This document shows positions 1 to 11,000 of a stretch of DNA of 64,000 bases, piece after piece. The notes beneath the pieces are model-generated. The model had not been told where the DNA came from. It was given only the letters and a program-made list of their open reading frames with translations, and did no database searches. The position numbers and the translations under genes are program-made. Every line of letters starts with the position of its first letter. Position 1 is the first letter of the stretch. Source of the DNA: Axinella damicornis (taxonomy: Eukaryota; Porifera; Demospongiae; Axinellida; Axinellidae); the NCBI GenBank assembly GCA_963931865.1, contig OZ007512.1:11602756-11666755 (forward strand). The letters run 5' to 3'.

Positions 1-60
1 GGCTTAGGGAGTCGGTCTCTCAATACGCCACTTGTGCACAGATCTAACCCACATCACACA

Positions 61-170
61 TATGCATGGACACACGCACACACACACCCAGACCCCCCCC
101 ACACACACACACACACACACCCAAACCACACACACCCTCACATGCACACACCCACACCACACTACACACA
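61..170. repeat. (CA)n-rich microsatellite
   Basis: Imperfect CA/CCA repeat immediately downstream (minus strand) of the 172-258 exon. It supplies the donor-side intron sequence GTGTGTGTAG. Confidence 0.85.
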
Positions 171-171
171 C

Positions 172-303
172 CAGTTCCTTGTTGACTACTTCCTGTTCTC
201 GTCTGGCATCCAGCTCATCCTGAACCTGCTCAACCAGCCTTTGATACTGCTTCAATTGCTGAGTGTGTGTGCGTGTGTGTGAATGAGTGATGTGTGTGTG
301 TGT

Positions 304-376
<73 letters not shown>

Positions 377-2918
377 GGGGGGGGGGGGGGGGGGGATATG
401 TGCGTGTATGCAGTACCTCAGTGAGTACAAACACCCTTTCCTCCTCAGCACTAGCAGAATCAGCTCCCGAAAACTGCTGCCTCAGTTTGCTCTGCTCCTG
501 TGTGCGAAACAAAATACATCGTCATAGCAACTGACAAATACTGGCTCCACACAGTAGAAGGTTTATACTACACAGCTAGTCCCACACCGTTCAACCACGG
601 TGTGCCATCCTTCGACACCAACTCCCGGGAGATCATCATGAACACAACCTCGAGTCCTTGTGTGCAACATGTTTATGTGCAGGCTATGTGCTCCAGCCAT
701 TGCTACAGTGGAACCTGTCTCTAGCGGTCACCCACTGGATGTAAATTGGCCACTCGACAGGTGGCGGCTACTAAGGAGGTGTACAGGATCAGTGGAACTG
801 GGATAGCAGTCTAGTGACCACAATAGAGAGGCAGCTGCCTTAAACAGTGACCACTATAGACAGCCCCTAAACTAACTCTTACTCAAGGGACAGGCCGTTT
901 TACGCAATCCTGCAACATCAACTGTGAGAACCAATCAGGGAACAGACTATAAATGGAACTGCAATCTGGCTTATATTACAGGGGAAAAATTGTTCTGTAA
1001 ATAGTCAGGAACTGTGTACAAATACTCTCTGACTCATGGCAGCCTTCCTTTAGTAGGTGTGTCTTTCGGTTTCAGCTTCAATATGGCACAAGATCCAGGA
1101 ACCCAGACTCAAGCCTAGTTCCCAGGCTGTGCCTAGCTATTCATCACTTGCAGGACGGAAAAGCAGGCCCGGAGATGGCCTGGTATCTTTCCTCACGTGA
1201 GCATTTGTCGCTTGCAGCACTGCAAGCGACAAACGCTGGGGTGAGAATGCTTGGGTACGAGACTAGGCCGACCTAGGCTGACCCAGGACTTAAGAATTAA
1301 CACACAGTAGCCAATACGACAGACACGCAATATATTATGACAATACATACGATTTGTATCCGGGCTGAGACCGAGGCTGACTGAACCTCCGCAACGTTAC
1401 CCTGCTTGCTTCGCAGTCCAAATAACCTCAGGTGAGGCAATGTATTGACCATTCCGATGAGGTCAATGAGGTCAATGAGGTCGATGAGGTCGTTGAGGTC
1501 ATTGAGGTCGATGAGGTCGTTGAGGTCACTGAAGTCATTTGTGACTGCTGCAAGGCTTCATGCATGGCCGACAAGCCATCAAAATCATTATCTAGTCTCC
1601 AAACTTAGAGCAGGTTGCCTTACAAGTGTATGTCTCGCGCTGTGGCCTCGAATGTTCTCAGCAACTCAATGATGTGGGTTACAGCACTCAGCGCGTGCTT
1701 AACCTCACTGCAGTTACAATAACTAGTTTCCGCACTACATAGACATAAAATGCAGCCCTCCAATTAGAATTATTGCTAACTTGAAAAGGCCACCTTCTAA
1801 GCGGGAGGCACTTTTTGGTACTTAATAAAGTGTATGGGAATCCTACCTAGAACATTCCCAGGCTCCTCCCCAGCGTTTTGTCGCATGTTGTACCGTTTTT
1901 GTACAGTATGTGACAAAAAGCTGGGGAGGAGCCTGGGAACGAGGCTACGTACACACATCACAGCTCCTACCTCACTTAGTTTCCCTAGTTCTCCGTACAT
2001 CTCCATGACGTCGTGGAAGTGCTTTGAGTACTGCTTGCTGAGATGCTTCAATGTCTTGTTGATTTCTGTGGTTGACGGACGTTTCTTTGAATCATCGAGC
2101 AAGCACTGCGTGATGAGGCCAAACAGGCAGTGATCGCTACCCAGTTTGTCAATCGCCAGCTGCCGTTTCAGAATCTGGACGGTTCCTTCTTTCATGGCCA
2201 CTTCCGTTAGCTCCGTTTCATGATAGACCATAGGGAACTCTTGGTTGGCAGCATAGAGGGAAAGAACGCCAAACGAGAAGTTGTCCAATTTCACGTCGTA
2301 GATTGGATGGGGTTTAAGTGCCTCGGGTGGCATGTACGCAAACGTACCGGGACAAGCGGTGAGGCCGAGTAGACGTGATGGGTCGACATCTAGGATCTTT
2401 GAGACCCCAAGATCAGCAAGCTTGGCTCTCATGTCGGGAGTGAGGAGGATGTTGCCAGCAGTGAGGTCACGATGGATGATAGGTGGATCTTGTGCGTGGA
2501 GGTACACGAGGCCGTACGACACATCCAGCAAGATTGAGATTGTGATGGACAGAGGTATGTTTTGATATTGCCTGATACATTTCTCCAGATCCATGTGTAA
2601 ATACTCCATCACCAGGGTGAGGTCAGAGCCATCGCGGCCGTAGTGCACACCAAGGAACAGCACGACGTTTGGGTGGCGCAAACGACTCAGCAGGACGCAC
2701 TCGATTCGAAATTTCCGCTTCATCGCTTCTCTGTCTCTCTCGTTCACGTTCTGGTTGACAAGTACATCGTGCAAGCGTTTGGCAATGCACGGCATCCCAT
2801 TGAGAGTGACCTCGTACACAGCGCCGAAAGCCCCCGACGCTTTTCTCTCCCGCTCTCCTTCGCCCAGCCCTTCCAGCTCCTTGACCTCGAAGGCAGCTAA
2901 CTCATCCCAAGGATCCAT
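172..2918 (-). CDS. Gene 0: TKL kinase (type 1) followed by coiled-coil exons, 3' end outside window
   Basis: Partial gene running off the left edge. Exon 1 is 1971-2918 (316 codons, ATG at 2918, donor GTAGGA). Later exons are 417-497 (27 codons) and 172-258 (29 codons), each with an AG acceptor and GT donor and all phase 0. Exon 1 is a whole kinase domain. The glycine loop is SGAFGAVY, lacking the first canonical glycine. The beta-3 lysine is in CIAKRLHD, the loop is HRDLTAGNILL, the metal-binding motif is DLG rather than DFG, and PPEAL stands for APE. Core catalytic residues are present, so it is probably active. The later exons (EQSKLRQQF and QLKQYQRLVEQ) look like coiled coil. The first of them starts like the exon after the kinase in gene B. 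The ATG was chosen because gene A's poly(A) signal lies only about 290 bp upstream. No CARD or UBAN exon precedes it, so it is a kinase-first relative of gene B. Confidence 0.75.
262..396. repeat. (TG)n microsatellite followed by poly-G
   Basis: About 110 bp of TG repeat followed by more than 20 consecutive G. It lies in the short intron between gene 0 exons 417-497 and 172-258. ORFs drawn across it are repeat artefacts. Confidence 0.9.
1455..1532. repeat. Short tandem array, 9-bp unit near GAGGTCRWT
   Basis: About eight consecutive units of the type atgaggtca / gtgaggtcg, differing at one or two positions. It lies in the gene 0 intron. Confidence 0.85.
1832..1944. mobile_element. MITE-like inverted repeat, CCTCGTTCCCAGGC family
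   Basis: The arms read ttcccaggctcctccccagc and gctggggaggagcctgggaa around a short centre containing tttgtcgcat. It resembles the hairpins at 38050 and 55061 and sits in the intron just downstream of the kinase exon of gene 0. Confidence 0.7.
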
Positions 2919-3298
2919 TGCGTGCAGCAGCTGTAGATTAGCTGCATGCGTGGGTGCATGGTTCTACAAAGACACGCCCCCTTCACATTTCTAATAACCA
3001 TGTACTTCCGGTTTATAATTAGCTTCTTTCAGGCTAATTAATTTTCAAAAAATTATTTCCGTTTTATATACAAGTAATCAAACTAAAGTATAATACCCAG
3101 CACACAGCCACAAACATTGCAACACTTTCAAGCAGTACGCATAAATATTTACAAAAATCTAAAAAAAATGCTAACGAGCCACAAACTTTAATCAATGGCA
3201 AGCGATAAGTTTTATTCACAAAGGTGAGGTACATGGTAGCTAGTTAATCAACAGTGAGTCATTATTTGCTACTTCAACAGCAAAAAAAAATCTAATGT
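2919..3298. other. Compact intergenic gap between genes A and 0
   Basis: AT-rich stretch holding gene A's 3' UTR and poly(A) signal and, presumably, the gene 0 promoter. The conserved CRE block seen upstream of genes A, B and C is absent here. Confidence 0.5.
3211..3216 (-). terminator. Poly(A) signal AATAAA of gene A
   Basis: TTTATT on the plus strand reads AATAAA on the minus strand, about 85 bp past gene A's stop codon at 3299. Confidence 0.6.
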
Positions 3299-4946
3299 CT
3301 ATGTCGAACCATGGCAGGATTTAACGTGACGTCGGTATTTTTGTATCTCTCCAACTCGATATCCGTGGCCACACATTGGACACTCTAAGTTGGGGTCCAT
3401 CGGAGCACCTTGGAGAGACTCTAATTCTTCCTTCGATTGCACATTCGCTTCCACATCGGCAGCAGTGTCATGAATCTCCGTATCAAGTCCCTTCATGAGC
3501 TTGTTCTCGTCCTGCTGCGCACTCGGTTGTTTTTGCCGTTGCTCGGGGCGATCAGGACAGGACTCTTCGACTGGTTTTGATATCTTTGCTGCATGATCGG
3601 GATTTGCTTCTTCTGTGGGGGTAATAGGGTCCCCTTGTGGATACTGACCTTGAGGATACTGTTCTTGCGGGGGTTGATCAGTACTGGGGGTCACTCTTGG
3701 CTGCATTCCCATTGCATACTGATCAGGGACGTGCCCTTGATCACTCCCCGGAGGGGGATGGCGTGGAGAGACTGCCGGCTGCATTCCTGCTGGATACTGA
3801 CCTTGATCACTCCCCGGAGGATAGTAAGGGGAGACAGGTTGCTGCTGGTTCTGACCAGCAATTTCTTGATCATAAGGGAGAAGGCGAGGGACCGTTTGCT
3901 GAGGGACGTTCTGAGCAGGCATTGGTCGTCTTGGATGTGATTGTGGCAATGTAGAATCCCCATAGAGCCTAGGAGAAGCTGCAGGCTGCTGGCCATGGTA
4001 GGCACCAAGCTGGTGTTGTGGCACGACCATTCCGGGCTGCATCTGTGGGTGGCCCTGCATTTGCAGGTAATCTTCCATATGGTGGTAACCTTGGTAACCT
4101 TGTGATGAGTAGCCTTGCACAGGCTGCTGCCCTTCCATATGGACCATCTGCTGTTGGGCTCGCATTTGCTCTTGAGCTTGCAATATCTGCTGCTGTTTGA
4201 TATGCTTCTGAAAACGAACATTCTCTAGTTGTTGTCGGGAAGCAACCACCTGTGGATCCACTTCATTCGGATGCTGTAGCCCATGCATGTGGTGAGGCAT
4301 AGCTAGGTCACCACACTGCGCTATTCCTGGAACATAATAGGGGTCACTTGGGGAGACGTGATGATGGGGGTGGGGCCTATCTCCCCCAAGTTGAGGAGCA
4401 GTGATGCTGCTTGTAGGCAAAGAACTATGCCCGCTCGGGCCGACCCCATCTTGGTGCTGCACTGGGGCATAGCGGGGGTCATCAACGGAATATCCCTGCC
4501 TCATGTGTCCGTGGTGTTGTTGGTGGGCCATCTCATGCTCCGGATGGAATTGGCGATCCTGTTCTGGGTGATGCTGTGCTCTTCGCTGTGCCATAAGGGC
4601 TTCAATCTTTTCATGCTCGTGCTGTATCTGCAATTTTTCGGCAATATTTTGGGTAATTTCTTCATTCTCACGACGCATGCCCTCACTGTAATGTGCTTCA
4701 TGATGCGGCTGATCTCTGACATGATGTTGTGGAACATGACCTGGAGCTTGGTACATCATGTCTGGAGCCTGCTCCCCAGGATTGTATGGCTGATCACGTA
4801 CCCATGCTTGTTCACGTGGCTCGTAAATTTGATCGACACCTTGCTGTGGTAGCGGCTGGATTGGTGTTGGTGGCTGTCGGAACTCGTACTGTTGTGAAGG
4901 ATGGGGTCGTACCTCTGGCGGAACATTAGCAGATCGAGGATCAGGC
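3299..4946 (-). CDS. Gene A last exon: disordered region and C-terminal NEMO/optineurin-type zinc finger
   Basis: About 549 codons to the stop at 3299. Most of it is His-, Gln- and Pro-rich with short internal repeats such as EQYPQGQYPQG and PPGSDQG, so it is probably disordered. The last 30 residues contain CPMCGHGYRVGE followed by RRHVKSC, giving C-x2-C-x14-H-x3-C. NEMO and optineurin end in a comparable C-x2-C-x12-H-x3-C ubiquitin-binding finger, and the terminal position matches. The acceptor is probably AG just before position 4946. The more obvious CAG ending at 4952 would put the reading frame out of register with the 83-bp exon before it. Confidence 0.75.
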
Positions 4947-5008
4947 CTGGCCTGTGTTACATTGTGCATGTGTGTGTGTGTGTGTGTGTGTGCGTGTGTG
5001 TGTGTGTG

Positions 5009-5045
<37 letters not shown>

Positions 5046-8000
5046 ATGTGTGTGTGCATGTGAGAATTACACCTGGTATTATCCACTTCAGACTTGCAGA
5101 GTATACAATGACATTCATAAAGTGTTTAGTTGCATACAACAGTGCTTTCCCGATGTTTAATTATCACTATGTATGCATGCAGAATGGCACAACAACAATA
5201 TTAACCAATCGTGGAGACGTGTGGTGAGCTGCCGGGTCACCGTGGTAGGCAGGTGGGTGCATGTCTCCTTCAGAAGACCTCGACATCAAACCCTGAGGTT
5301 GCTGAAATCAAGCGAGTGACATGATTGTTAACACAGTGTTAACACGTTCCACTATATTATAGATTCATCACTGTGAGGAAGATTGTTAATTCACCTCCTT
5401 CCCTACACAAACAAGTGCTGCACCCTCTGATGTCCGCACGTGCACACACCCATACACAATCACTCACTCATGCACTCACACATACACACATGCATGCACG
5501 CACGCACGCACACATACACCCACCCACCCGCCCACCCCCACCCACACACACCTGCATCACAGCCCTGGGGACATCAGCAGGAGGGGCTCTCTGTCTGGGT
5601 GGAGGGTCTGGTATCTTAATCTGGTGGTGCTCAAGAACTCCACGAAGCTGCTGGACCTGCTCAAACAACTCCTACGGACAATGAGGAATGAATGTTTAGT
5701 AGGTACAACCGATACTAGTTAAAGTACTGCAGCGAGTGCACTACGTACGAGACACAAGGGTGTGGTCGAGAGGCTAATATAGCATGTGGTGAAGCCGAGT
5801 GCTGTATTTGCCTCGAGACCGCACCCGCGTGCAACGTTTTCCATAGTGCAGGAGCGTAAGCGGTACTTTAACTGGTTTATTGCAACATCTACGGAGTGCG
5901 CCTTTCAGTATTGTCCAGTGGAAAATACAGCACACTATGCGCATTATGGAAAACAAAGCACACTTTGGCCCTTTCATCTTCTATGACTTCATACAATAAA
6001 TGCACTTTCCAAATGAACACTCTGATACTTGAAGTTGATGATTGCCTAGTAGGGTATTTAAGATGGGCAACTGGAAAGCAGGGAATAGGAAACTGGAAAG
6101 GGGGATTGCATTTGTGAAGAAGCCACAGTGTCTTCTTATCAGAGTTTTGACAGACTACTATGAGGTTAATGGGGTTCATTCCACAGACTGTAGCTATACA
6201 AACAGACTCAGTGGGTGTATATAGGAACAGATATGATCCTTGAACTTACAGCACACCGATCCATAACCTGGTGGTACTTGGACTCAAACTCTCCTCGCAT
6301 TTCAAATTCCTTCTTGTATTTCTCTTGAAACTCTCCACGCTTTTCAAACTCCTTCTGGAAGGCGGCTGAGAAGTGGAGTTGATTCATCTTCTCACTTTTA
6401 AGCTGCTCCACTTCAGACCGGAGAGCATCTCTCTCCTCCCTCAGCTCCTCCGACCTCCTTGTAGCATCCTGCAAGTTCCTTGTGACTTCCTCCAACTGTC
6501 GGGCAGTTTCCGTCTGCTTGCTTGCAGCAATGGCAGTCTGCATATCCAACTGTATATTGTAATAAAGATGATTCTAGCATACTAACCACACCCTGCCCCA
6601 TGGGTGGTATCCAGCAATGGAAGTGTCAATGCCAGACAACAACCCTCCTGCCCCTCCCTCCAGCACCGCATGGATGCTCAGGTATTGCAGAAAGGGTGTG
6701 GTCAATAGAACTACTGCACATGCTCAGAAGCGCAATGTACTCGTCACAACCACATCATTATTATAGTGTACAGTGAAATATTCTCAGTACTGTATATAGA
6801 GCCTCTCTTTGACCTTCAGGACAAGTACATTTGCAGCTCACACTTTGTATAAGCATTATATCGCCCTTCTTTTCCATCAAACTGCTGGCACAAACACACA
6901 ACCAACCTCTTCCATAGTAGCGGGCTTTTGAGACTTGTACTTTGCCACCTCAGCCTTCAATCCATCCACCTGCTTCTTGTACTGCTTCACCTGCTGCGTC
7001 TTAGCCAGAACATCATCGTTCAGTTTCTCATTGTCAGTAACGGCTTGGTCCAACTGCTGGTTGGCCTTTCTTAGCTGTCGGTGAACATCTTCAAGTTGGG
7101 TCCGCTGCAGTCGATTAGCTTGCTCTAGTTGGGCCTTATACTCTTGCTGCTGAGCTTGAAATACCTGCTCCATATTTGCCACCTGCTCCTTGTGCTGAAC
7201 AAGTTGTAGTTGCATTGCGTCATAATCCGTCATGACCTGTTCATGGACCCTGATCTCATCTCGGAGCCTTTTATTCTCAGACTCAAACTGGCGGATTCTA
7301 GTGTGGCACGTTTGAAGCTCGTCACGCAGATGTTGACATTGAACACTTACCTCTGCTCGCTCATTATCTACGCGTCCTGCGGCTTGCTGACGATCATCAC
7401 GTTCCTTTTGGAAATCCTCCTTCCAAACATCAGCCTGTATGTGATAATGAAGATACACAATTTACTACATTATACATGTATGTCACACGTGCATGCATAC
7501 AGATAATATTGCTATTAGGGGCCCCAAACCAATCTTTTGATAGTGACCATGAAATTACAACCATTACCTGCAACGAATTACCCCCCTTCGATTAGGCTGC
7601 TAATTACAATTACATACTGCAAATTTCCGTGCTTCTATCTCTCCTTTCAGGTCATCGTTCTCTTTCCTCAAAGCTTCCACCTCTCCTCTCAGGTCATTAT
7701 TCTGTCTCCTCAAAGGTTCAACCTCATCTTTCAGCTTGGACAACGCTGTATTCAGGCCGGACAACTTCTCCTTCCATTGTGAAGCCTCACGTTTGACTTG
7801 AGAGATTTCATGCTGCACGCACTCCATCTGGGAAGCCTGACTTTTCAGATTTTCATGCACAGAGAGCAAGGAGATGTACGTCTGCTCATGTTGGTCACGT
7901 TGGTGCTTTACTTTGACTAGCTCTTGGTGAATCTTTTGCCTATTAAGCTCTGACTCTGAGAGTACAGTCTGCAGCTGAATCATTCCCCCATCCAGCTCAG

Positions 8001-11000
8001 CACATCTAGCCTGAAAAGAAATTGCGAATATTCTGTGACAACTGTGTCACAAATGTGACATCCACAACAAAGTACACACATGCACAGTATTTCTGGTTAC
8101 ATACGCACCTTTGTGATGTTTAGATCAGTTTCCAGTCGTCCGACTATAGCTTCTTTCCATTCCACCTGCTGCTGAAGTTTATCCTTTTCTGATCTCAGTG
8201 TTTCTAACTGCAGACGCAGAGTTACTCTCTCCGTCTAAACAAGCAATAGTATGCAGTGATATAATCTTTGCATTAAAACAACTACAGAATTTCGTATATA
8301 TTCACGTGGTGCATAAGTTACTTGTAAACAACCAACCTCCCACTTCTTTTCCTCTTTTGTGCTTTCGACTTGAGTCACTCCTAGATCACCATGAAGTAGA
8401 TCAACTTGTGACTTGGCACTGTCTCTTTCTTCCTCCAATTTTCGATTCTCATCCTGGAGTATTATAACAACTTCAAATAAGTAATTGCACAGCATTTTCA
8501 ACAGATTGAAAACATGCAGGTAATTCAAGCACCTTTGCAATAGCAAGTTTCTCCTCTAACTGTTCAAGCTGTAACCGCAAATCAACTCCAGTTTGATCCT
8601 CCATCTTCCCTTGTGAGGGGGTTTTCCCAAGAGTCTCTTTCTCCTTCTGTGAGTGAGTAATACATTTAGTAAGTTCACATGCTACAATAGCTGAACCTTT
8701 GCTATTACATCAATTAAATGAGGTCAATTGTGCGTTGGGTATGCACCTGCAATTCATTTAACCCTTTCACTGGTAAGAATTCCCCCCTTAACGCTTCTAA
8801 CTAATATGGCCAAAAACAACTACACCTAGTTGACTTGCTTGATCAATAAACTAAACAGAAGATACCAGTAAAAGGGTTAAGGTTGGCAAGTAAACCAATT
8901 ATACCTTTACAGCTTCCAATTCTTGTCTCAGTTTGAGCACCTGCTTGCTCTGCTCCTTGGTATGGCCATGCAGCTTTTGCTGCTCCTGGATAACTCTCTC
9001 AAAAGACCCAACCTGAACTTGTAGGCTCTGAATTTTTTGGTCTTTGGTCTCGAGGGCTTGTTTTAATGTAGCTATCTCGACCTTGGGATCAGTGCCAGGT
9101 GGAAGATCATCATACTTAAGTGAGGCCGGAGATGGAACTGCACTTCCAGTTGCTTGCCGTCGCAGTAACCGCAGCTCTTCATCCCTGTCCTGGAGCTTTT
9201 CTTCAAGTGCTCTCAAGTTTTCTAGCTCAGGTAGTTCCTTTTTCATTTGACGTGCATCCCCTCCCTGCCTTAGCTGTAACTCCAGTTTCCCATATTCTTC
9301 TTTCAGCTTTTCCAATTCATGGCGGGTCTCCTCCAGTTGGCTGTTAAGCTCAGACACACGTTCTTGTTCATTTTGAAGTCTTTCCTCCAGCTGCAATTTT
9401 GCTCCACTTAGGCTTTCCACTTTTTGCTGGAGTTGATGCTGAACCATTCCTTGCTCATGAAGATGATCTTCAACTTTTGTAAGTTGAGCTTTCAGTTCCT
9501 TAGCGTTGTGTTCAAATGGTTGGAACCTGTCCACTTCATCTTCCAATTCTATACCTGCAGATCTTACTATATGCTGGATTTGCTTGGCAAGCTCTTTGAT
9601 TTCTTGCTCTTTCTCACTAAGTTCAACCGCACCAAGAGTGACCTGCTCTTCCATTCTCTCAGCTCGCTCAACTAGCTTCTTATGGTTATCTATCTCTCGT
9701 TGTTGCTTTTTGACGGTAGCTTCCGAATCTGTAAGTTCCTCAGTGAGTTTGAGAACATGATCAAAGTGCAAGTCGTACTCTTCCAAAGCTTTCGGACTAA
9801 GCTCTGCCTCATTCGGACGTTTCTTGAGATAATCCAGCTGTCTGTCCCTCTGCTCAACCTTCGTATGAAAATCTTCGATACTCTGAAGTTTTTCTTCGAT
9901 CTCCTGCTCCTTCTCTCTAAGACTTTCTTTCAACACTCGGATCTCCTTGCCTTGAATTCTGAGTTCTTCGTCTCTAGCATCCATCTCCTTTCGCAAGTCG
10001 GCTATTTCATTCTGCCCACGTTCCACCTCATCCGTTTTGCTTCTCATTTCTTCCTCCATATCAGCATGCAACCGGATGTGACCATCGAGAGCTTTTTTAA
10101 GGCGCTTTACTTTCTCAGAATCAGGTAGATTTGCAGCCACATCAGCATCCTGTAGTACACAACAATTGTTATCACAACAACTAGTGATGCACTGATAATG
10201 GCCTTGCATATCAGTGTAGATCTATATATGCACAGTGGAAGATGCTGTGCAAAATGGCTACTAGTTGTACCTGATAGACTATATACACTGGCTTCATAAA
10301 ATATGTAGCCTCATTTTCAGGCCCCACCATTGCTCTTGTTGCAAAATGTATATGGACTGAGAAGGCCTGGTATATGTCATCCTGTGATAGATGCAACGAC
10401 TTACTCTCTAGCTAGCATGCTACTCAAGTATACATGAACAGGATACCTTGGTATACAACAGTTCTTACCTGAGCAAGCATCCGCGGGACCTCAGTGGTAG
10501 GCGTGCTGGGTGGAGTGTGAAACCGGTCCTCCTCTTGTGCACGTAGTGGGCACACCTCATCATCGGGAGAAGGTCGGAAGGTACCAGTGTAGTCGAACAA
10601 CACTGACTGCCTCTGGTTGTTGGCAGGCAGGACTGCAAAGCAGTAATTCTGCGGTTTGTGCTCTTGTAGCTGCGCTTGGCCGCCCAGAACTTCAAAGATC
10701 CTCTTAACTTCGGTCGGATTGAGGTGATGGCAACACTGGACAGATGGCAGTACGTTCTCAGGATCGACATAGTACGATATCTCTCTTGCCATGTCCACAA
10801 CATTAGAGTGAAGATCAGCCACAATCTCCTGAGAAGATAATGTTGCAGATGATACACATGCAGTATAAGAAAGCATAACATGGGTTGATAATTACAGGAA
10901 CTTACATTACGTGACTGAACTGGAACTCGATGTGAGGTAGCTGACTGATCCTTTGACCCAGAAGGTGATTCCTACATGATGGTATGCATAACAATTAAAT

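Larger units (their letters stand above)
498..1970. other. Intron of gene 0 with repeats, no gene seen
   Basis: This 1.47-kb intron carries diverged inverted-repeat remnants (for example 1111-1265, with an arm reading cctagttcccaggct), a 9-bp tandem array and a MITE. I see no supported exon in it. Confidence 0.5.

Noticed and set aside
32..512. Several overlapping ORFs on both strands made of CA/TG codons
   Set aside because: They only translate the microsatellite; the real content is two short exons of gene 0.
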